A model generated the notes under the pieces. The model saw nothing but the letters and a program-made list of their open reading frames with translations, had not been told where the DNA came from and did no database searches. A DNA stretch of 64,000 nucleotides from Sphagnum compactum (lineage: Eukaryota > Bryophyta > Sphagnopsida > Sphagnales). Below are positions 33,446 through 45,990 of the stretch, piece by piece (the first letter of the stretch is position 1; each line of letters starts with the position of its first letter). A program made the translations under genes and the position numbers. Location: NCBI GenBank assembly GCA_965153455.1, contig OZ234494.1, positions 10,230,001-10,294,000 on the forward strand, given 5' to 3'.

Positions 33446-36400
33446 TTAGGCACATAAGGTAAAGCGCTAGAGCGCAAGATAAGGGGTACATATGAACAAG
33501 GCCCACATTTGTAGAATGTTCTCCACTAGTGGGCCTTTCCCATCCTGTGCATTACTCACTGTAAAGGATGAGCTCATCTTTATCCATACTTGGTCAAACC
33601 ACCAATTGATATTACAGTTGGGTTGGTTATAGTAAATAATAGCATATACTCAACAATGATTCCCAATAAGGTTCAAAATAGAGCCCTGGTTTAGTTCTTG
33701 GTTTTGAAGATAACCTTTGGTCTAGTTCTGGCTAGGATCTTCTTCATTTGGGTTAGGGAACTGGAGGTTGTGGTTGAACTATTTTAATTTGATGGATCCT
33801 TGGGTGTAGGCAGCGATGCAATTCTTCAACAAAATTCAGTCAGTTTTGGTCATAAAAATGATTTCAATAAATTATGGTCTGATTTGAAACCTATTTTGTT
33901 TGTACCTTAACTACACATAACCCCAAGATTAAAAATTGTGTAACATGAGTTAAATTTGACCAGGCATGAGTGAAAAATACATCCTACTTCTCGAGGAAAA
34001 GGAAAAAAAAGCATCAATTGTTTGCTAAAGAAACATAATCTATGTAAGGAGGACTCCAGCATTAACCGAGTTGGGGTTCTAGTTTGGTTGTAGGTTTGGT
34101 CTGTAGTCTGATTCCAACAGAGGTTGGACCACAATCCAGCTCAGTTGCAATTACAACAGGAAAATAATATGTTCAAATCCAATTGCTTGGAACTGGATCA
34201 CAATCCAGACTAGGAACCAAGCTACAACTTGGAATTGACCAACATTGGTCCACTGACATGAGCTATCCATGTCAAATAGCCCATGTCAAAGTCTTTTCTT
34301 AACACAAAACAGTGTTCACAAAATTTCACATTTGATTAGTTCTCAAGATTAGGCACACAAAAATAGGTCCATTGCAACCATGATATATGTAGTGAGACCA
34401 TGGTATATACATTGGTATTGAGTGAAATACCAATTGCGTTAGAGTGAAAGAGGTTCGCAATAAGAGTGTTGCTAGGCTGTGCCTTCGTCAGGTTTGTTGT
34501 AATCGCACTGGGTGTTGGACTCATTTGTTTAGTTGGAATTGAAGACATCCTTGTTGTGTTCTCTCACACAAATGTCAAATCCATTATTGCAGAAGAACCT
34601 TGATCACAAACCTCAACAATGTAAAGAAAACTAAAGAAGGTCACCTCACCACACTTAATGCAACACAGCTTCCTTGTGAGCAAAACCTTAGCTTACCTAT
34701 GTACCCAAACAATTAGTGTTGAAAACAATCAGTGATAGTACATAAGAACATGAAAATTGCAATCCTCAAACCCTAGACCTACTTCATTTGTAGTGCAATG
34801 CCTGCAAAAACCAAGAATGTCCTCAAAACTCCCATCCGCCTATTTTTTGAAAATATTTGAAAAGTGTCTCTTTGCATTTCCCTCCTCATTTGTAGATTTA
34901 CTGTTCGTGCTCACAGCAAAACAAGTAATTGCAACTTACAGCAAAACACGAAAGTTCTCTATCAACGGCAGAACAAGGAAACTCTTGGTCGATGAAAAAA
35001 CATGTAAAATTTCCGTTGACAACAGGTGGTCGACAGTGATTGAGATGTTTTACGAACGGCAATGAGAGGGGCTCGCATGTGTGACATGGAAGGCCGGTGG
35101 TGGGGCATTGCAACCTGGAACAAGCGTTGGACAGAGCTCGATGGGGGGGGTATTTAGAGTCTCGTTGAGTAACACCAAGGTTATTTTAATCTCAATACTA
35201 AACATATAGTATATACCTGCCACAGATCCGCCAAAAATCAGCTTTGAACCTTAATACTAGGACTAGCATGGTATGAAAAGTTGTTTATAAAACCCATACC
35301 AGTAACAGGCTGCTATATATATATTTTTAAAATCGAATACCAGTACTGAGAAGCTATGAATTTGATTCCAGTTCCTATTAGTATGTTCAAAAGTCCATAC
35401 CCACCCAACACTGGTTATCAGGGCAAAGAATTAACATATACCTTAGTCCCATCATAGTGGGGCAAGGATCAACTAATGGTAAATTGAACTACCACTTGCA
35501 AGGTGCTTATAAGTAGACTAGCCTTTTAAGATATTATCTTGGAGTTAGGCACCAACCAATGTTTTTTTGTGTGGCAAATTTTCATTATTTTGCAATTCTT
35601 TTAGGAGAAATACTTGAGAAAACGTACGAAAACATGGGTTTTAAAGTGTAAAAATAGTCTCCAAAGCAAAACTTTGTCACTTTTGTGAAATTAAAATTTG
35701 AGGGGAAGAAAACAAAGAAAACATAGACACCTTGAATAACAATAAGGAAAATGGACACCTTCATTGAGAGTAGTAACAAATAAGTGTGAATGCCCGACTT
35801 CAAACTGTAGACTTGCAACCACATTGGAAACCCACCCAGTGAATTATATGTTGACCTATGCATTCTGAAGTAGAATCTACACTGAAAGCCTAGCACTAGG
35901 AGTAAGACTCTGGGTTTTGGATCGATGGACTGGTAGGATCACAGCTGATTGGTAGGACAGGCCGCACAAGGTAGATGACGAATTCATGGCTTGTTTCCAC
36001 TTCTAGAGGAGTGATCTAGCTTAGGAGAAGTAGAGATGGAGTTCTTAGAGCAACTGCAGCAACAAAAAGCTCTGATAATCAACAATCCTCACAAATTTTC
36101 GCTGGCACAAAAGCCACGACTTAAAGTCATCTTCAAAAGTAACTGGCAAGTTGGCTTCTTCCCATATTTGGGTTCTTCCCCACTTACCTATCCTTAGATC
36201 AAGACAGGTGGAGCTTGAAGAGCACTGTAACAAGAATTCCCATTATCAATCCTTGACGAATTTCACTTTGGTTCACAGACTCTCTCCCTCGGTTATATCT
36301 TCAAAAAGCAACCCAACTAATTGGCTTTAGCCCGCATAATTGACTGGGTACCAGTTGTTGAAGAGGGCTTTACACATGTATACCTCAAAGATCGTGGATT

Positions 36401-39296
36401 TCCTATCCACATTTGGATCACCACTTGAATCCTAACACCTAAATCCACAGAGATATTTCCTACATTTATATGAAGCATGAGCAAAATGTGGGGACATGCA
36501 GCAGGCTGATGCCATCTTCTGGGTAAAAGGGATATAAAATTGAGTTGGGGATCTGGTGATCTCAACCTGGTGATGGTGTTGTGAATGTGATATGTTCATT
36601 GGAATGACAATCTAGTCAAATAGAACCATAGAATGCACCCATGTGTTGTCGAAGGTCATGTGCACATTGTCGTACATTCACTGACCCAAACAAGTGTAAA
36701 ATATGGTTTTATACTGGAGTTTATTTTCAGTAGAAGTGGTTTGATCCTTGAAGGCTGAATGAAGCTCACATTATCCAATTTGAAATTGCATGTCCATTTG
36801 TACCCTGAAGTCCAGCTGCAGATTATTTCTTGTATGTGGATTTGCCATGCAGTTTGTGCATGGGTTTCCCATTTCACTTGCGGTTTGTGATTCTTTTTGT
36901 TCACGTTGTCCTGTCATGTATATAATTTCAAAGGGTTTTTTTTAACTTGTTGAAGATCATGTAAAAAAAAAGTATTTACATTGCCATAGTTTTTTTTCAT
37001 TTTTGTGATATAGTTGAAGTGGTGATAATCCATAAGCTAGTTTAGCCATAAACAAGATTTGAAAGTAAACAAATCTAAGCATCCTTTACATTGCTACAAG
37101 CTAAAAGCCAATAAAGAAATATCCAGAAAAAAACCCATATGGGCACATCTGGACAATTGCAAAAAATGTACAACAATGTGACAAAGGGACTTGAAACTAT
37201 ATTAGGTGTGAGCATGGTGACGAACATCATTCAGCAATTATTTAAGAGGAAGAAAAGGATGGACACTTCAGCTCATTCTTCAATTTGGTGAATTTTGATT
37301 TTTCAAATAGTCAAATAAATATAAACACAAATAACATTGCCATGGGGAAAACATCCAGGGAAACCGAAAGGCTTCAGAATGTTTAGAAGTTGCACAATGT
37401 GCCATCTCATTTCTAACTTTCAACTTTAATTTTTCATCCATCAAGTACACTTTCAACTTTTCGTTCATTATGCAAAAAATTAGACCAATTTTTCATCATT
37501 TTTGCAACTTTTTTTTTCCTAATATTATGCATCATGCAATTTTAATTCTCTATTTTTCGTCCATTTTGCAAGGTTTTTCTCTCAATTTTTCATTCATTAT
37601 GCGACCTTCCTCCATAGTTTTTCAACTATTGTGCAACCTTTACAAAATTATTAAGTATTTCACATAATTTGAATGTTGGTGAAAATTGTAAATTTTAACA
37701 TAAATTCCAACTTCCTCAAGGAAGAGATCTACAAACATGCGATCCCAAACCATTTAGCTACTAGGGCATTCCCTAGGGTAACACAATCCTTTATGAAGCA
37801 TCTATTGGGCAGCAGATTTGCTTCAAGGAAAGACCATTCCCACAAGCCATACAACCATTTCCCGACATAGTCCAACACTTAGTAACAACCATTTGCTAGG
37901 CTGGGCAACACATTTGACTTGAGTAAAGAGCATTCCTTATGGCAACACAACCATTTCTCAAAGCAGTCTATTAATACATTTCTTGTGAGAAAGTTCCCAT
38001 CAAGTTCTCAATGTGTTCTGTAAGATGTTCTCAATAGCATCACATTTTATCTCATAACCTTTGCCCAAAGTTGAAATTCATAACCTAAATAGGTGGTCCA
38101 AATGGAAGCACATCTAAAATCTAGTTCAATAATGCAAACTTGTTCAAAGTTTCAAATTTTGAATTTTTTTTAAAAAAAAATTGTGATGGACCAATCAAAG
38201 TGGCTCATTCACACATCAAAACAAAAGCAAGGGAACTTTGGGATGCACCTCACAAAGGTACCCACAATCAATACGGCAATGGATCCCTTCTTGCTTTCTT
38301 CATGTTACTTGAGTTGAACCATTTCCGCGTGTAATGCCATGCTCTCAGGGTTGTGTTTAATGTAAATAAAACTAACCTGATCTTAAACCGCACTGAGCTC
38401 CAAATTGTTTTCAAAAATCTTTGACTCCAAAACTTCTACAAAATCAAAAAAAATTCATAGAATCAGACCAGGGAGATTACCTGCCCAAGTTCAACTCGTG
38501 CCTTGCATGGGGCTGGACTCTGCCTCACATGAGGCCTTCATTCAGGGAATGCCCCACTCCTGGGGCCTCATACTACACATTTTGAAAAGATAGGGATACC
38601 CTCAACCTATGTTAATATTAAAAAACGACTTGCACAAGCTGGGTTCCTGCCTCACAGGGGGCTTGGCTGCTACACCTCACTTGGTGTCTGGCTTTTAGGA
38701 ATGCCCCACACTTGGGACTCACCTCACACTTTCAAAAGACGGGGTCGCTCTGAATCCATGTTATGTGTATGGTAAAGCCCAAGGGTAAGGGCGGTCCCAA
38801 AGTATGAGGCCTAAGACAATAAAGTTATCGGTAAAGTCAGGCGAAGACGGCACCAGAAGCCCCTGTTTGGTCACATAGGGGACGAGATTTCAAAAAACAG
38901 GAAAGAAAAGTACACTGGGCTTCAACAGGGCATGAAACTCAGTTTAGCAGCAAATTTGGTACTAAACTGAGTTTGCCCTGTCCTTTCTTTTCCTGAACGA
39001 GCTGAACCAATCAGTTTCTGCTGCTATGCGTACTGTAGCTACAAATGTTCTCGAGCCTGGTGCATTTAATCCTGAGTCTCAGTATTTCATACTCTTATTT
39101 CATAAAATTTCATGACTTTGCGGACAACAGCCAGGAGGGGATGAAGCATCAAACGAGGGGTGCAACTCAGGCCCAACAGGGCATGACTCTATTGATAATT
39201 CTAACGTGGCAGCTCAGTCTGCCCCCTAGTTTGGGAATGTCCCGGTTCAAAAGATGACTTGCAAAACATAATTAGACCAGTTGGCAATTCTTTTTT
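33446..39296. other. Long intergenic region, no gene supported
   Basis: Nearly 6 kb without a recognisable gene. Minus-strand open stretches at 36045-36233 and 36317-36565 have donor-like GTAAGT/GTGAGG sequences nearby but no known domain. A diverged direct duplication lies at 38522-38765. Short poly-A/T tracts occur throughout. Confidence 0.5.
38522..38765. repeat. Diverged direct duplication
   Basis: Two units (about 38522-38617 and 38651-38765) share CTGCCTCACA, GGAATGCCCCAC, GGGxCTCA, CACA/CTTTxAAAAGA and CCTATGTTA/CCATGTTA in the same order. Confidence 0.6.
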
Positions 39297-39714
39297 AAAA
39301 CCCTAACCCTAATCTTAATCAATTGGAAAGCACCAGCAGAAACTTTCTAGGTTAACTTGGGCACCTTATACAACAGAATTTCTCTTTGACAAAGGGAGGG
39401 TCAGTTTGGAAAGCAAAGGGGGCATTTCGTTGTATAGTCTTTTTGTCCTGTGATATCAGAAGATACCCAGAATTGTGAGGGGTAATGGCCTCTGCTGAAG
39501 CATTATCAGAACAAGGGCCCACGCTAGGCAGGCCCCATTAAAGTAATGCCCACAGCTGAGGGCATTACAAGGCATTAAAAATTTTGACAAATCATTTTCA
39601 TTTTTATTTTTTTACCATGATACCCAGAAGGTGCCTGCTGGGTAACGGGCAGCTTTCCCCAAATAAACGGGCCGCTCCGAGGGCGTTACCCTGAACCCTA
39701 TTCTAACCCTAATG
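39297..39714. promoter_or_regulatory. Telo-box-like tracts upstream of the TMEM97-like gene
   Basis: AAAACCCTAACCCTAA at 39297-39312, and AACCCTA plus CTAACCCTAATG at 39694-39714, the last ending 49 bp before the ATG. The same motif class sits upstream of the NSRP1-like gene. Confidence 0.5.
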
Positions 39715-39763
39715 AAGGGAATTGGTTTTGTCGGAGTTTTGTTTCCTCTCGACATTGGCGTCC

Positions 39764-41573
39764 ATGGCTGCTTCTTTGCCCAGCAGGCGGCCGTTGCCAA
39801 TCGGCAGCAGGCCGGTGGATCTGGTGCTTGCTGTGTTTATGCTCATCAACATACCGATAGTGCTGCTGGTGGAGTCCCAGGCGGTTTTTCCGTCCGTCTT
39901 CTTCCCGCAGTCGTTGCTGGACGCCGTGCAATGGTACGTGCACCTGTCCGGAGACTACTTGGTGCGGGACAAACCTCCATTCTTCCGAGGTCTGGTTCTC
40001 GCCGAGCTGGTGTTTCAGCTGCCGCTTCTAGTCGTCAACTCCTACGCATTCATTGCCGGTGCGTCTACCTATCAGTCTATAACTCTGTCTCCTGGTGTCG
40101 ATCTTATTGTGATGCACGGTGGTGAGCTCAGGTGATTTTCTCTTCGGGCTGTTCATCTCTCTTGTTTGTGACAAAAATTGCATAGCATGCAGTGGGAAAG
40201 TAAGGATCGAAATTCCCAGGGAGGGCTAATCTCGCGTTTTTGTGAGATTGGGCTGCAAGATGACCGAAAGAGCTTTGCAGGAAAACATGATTTGGTAGAT
40301 ATTCTCATAAACACTAAGTTTCTGTGGCATATCCAGCTCAGAAATAGAGAGGAAAAATTGCCTTCCTCACAATGTAGGACTTGCGGAAGCCTGCAAATTC
40401 ATGTATTGAAACAACCACCCAAGAATTTGCAGCAAACTATGATTTGGTGGACCTTTGTGTACACCCTAAGTTTCTCTGGCATTTTCAGCTCAGTAACAGC
40501 GAGAAAACGTGGCTTTCTTGCAATGTAAGACTTGCAGATGCTTGCAAATTCATGTATTGGAGCAACCACCCAAGAATTTCAGCTTTGCAGGAAAACATGA
40601 TTTGATAGACATTTGTGTAAACCCTAAGTTTCTGTCGCATGTTTGGCTCAGGAACAGAGAGAAACGTTGGCTTTCTCAGAATGTAGGACTTGCAGATGCT
40701 TGCAAGGTCATGTATGGGAGCAACCACCCAGGAATTTCAGCTTTGCAGGAAAACATGATTTGGTAGATATTTGTGTAAACCCTAAGTTTCTGTGGCATTC
40801 AGCTCAAGGACAGAGAGAAACATTGGCTTTCTCACAATGTAGGACTTGCAGATTCATGTACCGGATCAACCACCCAAGAATTGAAGATTTGATGGTCTAT
40901 ACAGAACCTGGGTGGTATGTCAGAGGCTAGTCTGTTTGGTTATCACACATGCCAAGTACTTGGTTGCTGTTTTTATGATTTAGTTACTCTCTTGTTGCAA
41001 TGTAAGCAGTGCTGAGAACTCAGTTCAACTACCATGAGAGAGTGTAAGTGGTTGGTTTTGATATACACAAAGTAAGAGACAGCCTTTTCTATGCATGAGC
41101 AAAATACAAAATACTGCTTTGTCTACCTCCTGGAGGTGAAGATCAAGTGTGTCATGTGGGGTTTGCATGTGCAGGTAAGGGCTGGGGCCGGATAACAGGC
41201 ATCTTATTAGGAGCACAACTGTTCACAACAATGGTATGCACTGGTTTTCTCGCCTTTTCAAGCACTCCTTGTCAGGACTTTGGAAATGTTTTGAGTTTCA
41301 TCTTGGGTGGAAGGGAGGGTAATGGAGGTGTAATTAGTGTGTAGCTATAATTAGTGTGTAGCTAATATGCTTCAGGTTAAGTGTTGTTGGAGTGGGGTGT
41401 AGGTTCCTATATTTGCAGATCTTCTGGCAACAAATATTCCAACACGCAATCTATTGCTTGGGATCTATTTGCCCTACGTTATCATGCCGGTCATCATACT
41501 AGCGCGACTCATTCCATCAGAACACCCATTTTCAGAACCTGCTGACAGCTTGAATGGAAAGAAAGGAGATTGA
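39764..41573 (+). CDS. TMEM97: TMEM97/sigma-2 receptor-like EXPERA-domain membrane protein, 3 exons, 174 aa
   Basis: Exons 39764-40058, 41175-41233 and 41403-41573 (GT-AG) give 174 residues, close to the animal TMEM97 length (176). After a short basic N-terminus, four hydrophobic segments follow: LVLAVFMLINIPIVLL (20-35), RGLVLAELVFQLPLLVV (75-91), ITGILLGAQLFTTMVPIF (about 105-122) and LLLGIYLPYVIMPVIILARL (about 133-152). Family landmarks are VESQAVFP, WYVHLSGDYL, PPFFRG and ELVFQLP. Glu37 sits where the animal protein has its ligand-binding Asp in MDLQ; Asp64 and Glu81 match the other two acidic positions. The C-terminus NGKKGD carries a dilysine resembling an ER-retrieval signal. The family lies in ER/lysosomal membranes and affects sterol traffic. 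The exon 3 start was chosen at 41403 because it preserves MVPIFADLLA. Confidence 0.88.
40272..40890. repeat. Four tandem ~155-bp units in TMEM97 intron 1
   Basis: The landmark AACATGATTTGGTAGA (or near forms) recurs with TGATTTG at 40288, 40440, 40598 and 40756 (spacing 152, 158, 158). It is followed each time by CCTAAGTTTCTxTGGCAT, AGAGAGAAAC, GTAGGACTTGCAGATGCTTG and CAACCACCCAAGAATTT. Coding-like stretches inside are products of the repeat. Confidence 0.9.
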
Positions 41574-41621
41574 TGACCAATTTGGACCTGCTTGACAACC
41601 AATGTATCTTTCAGTCATCAT

Positions 41622-41698
41622 GAGGTTATGACTGCACTCATTGTCGTGTTACCTTTAATTGTTGTTGTGGAGATTTCTCTGCAACTTCATCGATCTTT
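41622..41698 (+). repeat. Partial ~77-bp copy of the downstream repeat, in the TMEM97 3' region
   Basis: GAGGTTATGACTGCACTCAT through CTTCATCGATCTTT is repeated at 42166-42242 and, with small changes, at 51371-51446. It starts 48 bp after the TMEM97 stop codon. Confidence 0.85.
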
Positions 41699-41923
41699 TT
41701 TCTAGTGGCTTTAGCGGATGTTCTGCATCCAAGTAGTCACCATTGGTGTGCTTAAAGGATATGTTCAGGGTGCAGGAGGCCCCAACCACTACCCTATATA
41801 TAGGCCTCTATGTCCTTTAGGCATAGATGCTTGCATATACAGGGACATGCTAAAATGAAATAAAAGCTCTTTCCTTCAGAAGCTTGTTGCAGCTTGAATG
41901 AGGATACTGTTGACTTTTTTGAT

Positions 41924-42242
41924 TAGCAATGTCTCTTGAGTGCTAGCCAACATCACGTCTGAGTCTTCCCATTGCTTCCGGAAATGCAACAGAAACTCAG
42001 GACGCAGATTGTGTATAATGGTTTGCCCAAGTTTTTTGGGAAGATTATTATATGCTTATCTACACCCACTGTTGGGAGCTGATGAACTCAGTGGGTAGTC
42101 ATGGCAGCTCGTCACTGCCGTTCGTGATGAAGGTGATGGTCTGTCACTTTGTGAGCGACTCTCATGAGGTTATGACTGCACTCATTGTCGTGTTACCTTT
42201 AATTGTTGTTGTGGAGATTTCTCTGCAACTTCATCGATCTTT
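41924..42242 (+). repeat. 319-bp segment with a second copy at 51.1 kb
   Basis: Runs from TAGCAATGTCTCTTGAGTGC to CTTCATCGATCTTT and is matched almost base for base by 51136-51446. Differences are a TTTTGGG-type insertion, a 3-bp TTG difference and a few substitutions. A 103-codon open stretch crosses it but has no known domain, and the other copy keeps it only with changes. Confidence 0.9.
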
Positions 42243-45200
42243 CAGTCATCAAGATACGATGACCTTCACATTGAAAATTTTATTTATCTGTTGTGAACAT
42301 TTGTGGGGTTTCCCAGTGCGTGAATTGACATTTATGTTAATTTACAAAGTGTTTTTTGTTTGAGAATTGTGATGAGTGCTTAAATTAGCACCTTCACCTT
42401 GAAATTCAATTGAAATTCTTATGTTGTAAACAGTCAGGTCTTCTCCAGATGATGGTGACATCTATGTCAATTTACAAAAGCATTTCTCAAGATTGTTATC
42501 AATAATTCAGGTAATTCTTATCTGTTTCAAGATCCTCAATTTCCCCGCTATTAGTTAAGGCCTCAGCTGTTCTGTTTTTGTCCAATCTTAGATTACGGTG
42601 ACAGCTTTGTTGAGAAGGAGAAAGTTTTTGAGATTGTTGTCTTGACCTAAATTTCCAGGGTGGGTGATGATAGCTTTTGGGAATCAGAAGAAAACTGGTG
42701 CTTCGGAGTTATTGACTTAACAGTTGTAATTTCTCCTGTCAAGTTGCTTCCATTTGCTACTGGAAACTATGAGTTTAATTTGCAAAACAGTACATGCCAT
42801 AAACCCACCAACTCCATCCCAATGCTTTATTGGTAGTATGGGAAGAAATAACCCAACACCAAAGAAGCCAGTTAGTCCACAATCTGAAGAACCTCAGCTG
42901 AAGGAAATGGTGAGGACCAAACATGTAGCAACATTCACTATGCTGCACCATGTGTAGTTCTCTGGGTGAATACATAGAAGAGGCAAACAGTAGTCTAGTT
43001 TCCTAAATGAAGTTTGTGATCATCCCTCCAAAATTAGATAGGACTTTCTGCCAGTGTTGTCTGGTTCTGGGGTGCACGCCAGTTCTAACTTCTAAGTTCC
43101 CCAGATCACAAATTCTAAATTTTGGCAAAAAACACTGGAAATGGACCAAGAAGTGGCCTCATGCTAGGATCAGAATCAATCTCCAAATTTTTTTTATCTA
43201 GGTTCTGTGTACCTTGCACTCAAGTATTTTTGTTGGCCCCTGCCCCCACATTGACAGGGACTACCGCATTCGATCCAACTGGTTTCACATTACATGAACC
43301 GGTTTCTTTGGTGAAAGTGTTTAGACTGTTTAAATTGGAACAGATGTTTTTTGGTGTTGAGAGTGTGGACACAGTAGGTAGATGTACAACATCTTATTTA
43401 TTGGCAGGGCCAACATGTTTGTGACGCCCTGTTTTCTATGCATGCAGATTATTACTTTTCCAAAAAGGTTGCAGCTAGTTGTACTGCTGACTCTGGCTCA
43501 CATGACTACTTTTTTTTTGTTGTAGAGAAATGATGCTTACAAAATCTTCAGTGTTGGGTGTGTAAGTACGCAGAACTGGATCTGGTTTCGAATTGGACCG
43601 ACTTTGGGTTCTTATTTTGAAGAACTGGAAACTGAAAGTTCATGGATGTGAAGAACCAAGTTTGGAACTGGACTGTAGATTCCATCAAATTAAAAGACTT
43701 AGGTGGGGTCCCAATGGAAATTGAAACCAAAGGTTCTATCAAATTACAAAAGTAGATGGAATCAAGACTGAAGGCTCACTTCAAGAGCTACAACTGGACA
43801 ACACTGCTTTCTACTTTCGACGTCTAGAATTGAGGCTCGAATGGCATCACCACAGCTTTGTCACCAGCCCAAGCAGTACTGCTGTCGTAGATCTCCTGCT
43901 CTCTATCTAACAACGATTTGTGAACGTGCATCTATTAAATACTTAACACCTATAACTTTTCACAATACACTTTGCAACTTAATTTGACAAAATTCTTAAC
44001 CAGACATATACATGCTCAAAATTACGACATGATAAGCTTTCAACAAACTTTATAGTGGGTCAAGTTCATACCTGCCAGAGATGATGAAGCACTCATTCTT
44101 TGTCCCATCCACTGGCAGTGGTTGAAGTGGAATTGTTGTACTAGCAGCAATGTGCCCCACCCTTTTTTGTATACTATCTGTGGTAATCACTCAAACTCTC
44201 ACAAGTACCATAATATTTGGACTACAGGTAAGTTCTGGCAAGAGTGCATGTTACCGGGAATAGTTGAGGCACTTGAGTGCCAAGAATTTTAAAGTAACTA
44301 TTTGTATGAGCGCTTGAGCTGGTTACCAGACAACCCAATCTATGGGAGCACTGAGCTTATGGGTTATGGGACACAGAAGGGGATGAATTATGAGGTTCAG
44401 CTAACTAGTGACCAAGAACATGCAAAAGAGTTATAAGATATGAAAATGTCAGATGGCAGCAGGATATGTGATATGACTGGGGAGCTCTTGTCCAACATGG
44501 TGTACTGTCACTTTAGCAAGACTCCCCCAACAATCATTTATGAAAACATATCTATGCGGTTGTTCAATTTACCTTGTTTCATTATTCCAACACAACATAC
44601 CCAAATGATCTTATGTGTACAATGTTAGACAGGATCTGCATTAGGCCTGTATACATACTCATAATACAACTGCAAGTACCATAGAAGTCCATAGGGCACT
44701 CACAAATTCAGTGTGGAAAGGGTCCATAACTCAATAAACTTCAGTAATGCAAGAATCTAGCTAGCCCCCATATTTTAGATCCGCTCACTTTTGTTACCTC
44801 TTTGTAATCTGAACAAGGTATTCTTCTCAACAATTCTTGTTTGCTCTAACCCACTGTGCCCATTTTTAATGGACACTTTGTATTACAAAGTATTATGATC
44901 AGGTTACTTGTGGGTCTTTGCATAGAACCATAAATACCAAATCATAGGAAGCAGTCAAGAATCAGCTATTTAGCTTGTGTGACTACCAACTAAGACTAAT
45001 AAGTGCATAGCCAATTAGCTTGTGTAACTATAAACTATGACAATTGGGTGCTTGGTTGAACAGCCTAATCTACTCTGCATATTTAGATAGTCAAGTAGTG
45101 AACTGGCTATGAGGTACCAGCTCCAACAATTTCTAACTAGGGTGTTATTAGTTAAAGGTTAGAGTAGTTATGAATAAAATAATTATGTTTTCTCCTAGCC

Positions 45201-45990
45201 ATGGTTTGAATAGTTATGTTATGTGTTATTCATGATTTGTTTTGCACATACTCCAGCCAAAGTTTTATCAAATTAAAATTTTGATGAAACATTGATCAAA
45301 CTATGATGTGAAATGATGCTTTTATCTAACAATAATTTAGATATGTATTATTTATTAATTAATATTTAATCGTTAAAAATTAACTTAAATAGTTCATTAT
45401 TAAATATTAAAGATTGAATATGAATGTTTTAATTTATTAATAGTTGAATAACAATTACAAAATAGTGCAAAAGTAGTATATTTATAATGACAACATAATG
45501 ATAACATAGTGACATAATTAGTTTAATAAATGGAATTGAATAGTTGATTGGTTGAAAAATGTCATATCCAATGGGTGGTGGAAATGTGCACGCGTGGTTT
45601 GATTGTATGTGTCAATGCCATACACTAGTTACAACATAGTTATTGATTGAGTGCTACATTTACATTAATTGTCACTCACAATTAAAGTGCAACTTGTTAA
45701 AAAATCAAATATGATTGATTACATCTATACGTATGATGTGTACATTACATTGTATAGGTGTTGCATTTGCAACTAGAGTTACAACTAGAGTATAACTCTT
45801 TGATTTTCTAATGTGACATTTTAGTTATTAATTATTCATGTTTTCATGTTCTAGTTCTAATGTAGTTGTATATTAATTATTTTGAAGCTTTGGTTGCAAA
45901 GTAGTGTGGTTCCGGTGGACATGCTTTTTCTTAATGCTTGAATTTCATAATATAAGTGAAAGTTCACAAACCTAATAAACTTTCGGACCC
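42243..45990. other. Intergenic, no gene seen
   Basis: No domain recognised. 45290-45560 is extremely A/T rich with TTAATTATTAAAT-type words like those in the CACTA-like elements, so part of this may be another decayed member of that family. Confidence 0.5.

Noticed and set aside
36045-36565. Possible minus-strand exons with donor-like ends
   Set aside because: No recognisable protein family and no matching acceptor/exon chain; left as unexplained intergenic sequence.
40178-40930. Several overlapping open frames with CRTC..L.IHV repeats
   Set aside because: They lie in the tandem array of TMEM97 intron 1; the repeat explains them.
42052-42363. 103-codon frame shared with 51184-51495
   Set aside because: It sits in the copied segment, shows no known domain, and the two copies diverge in length and frame; not supported as a gene.
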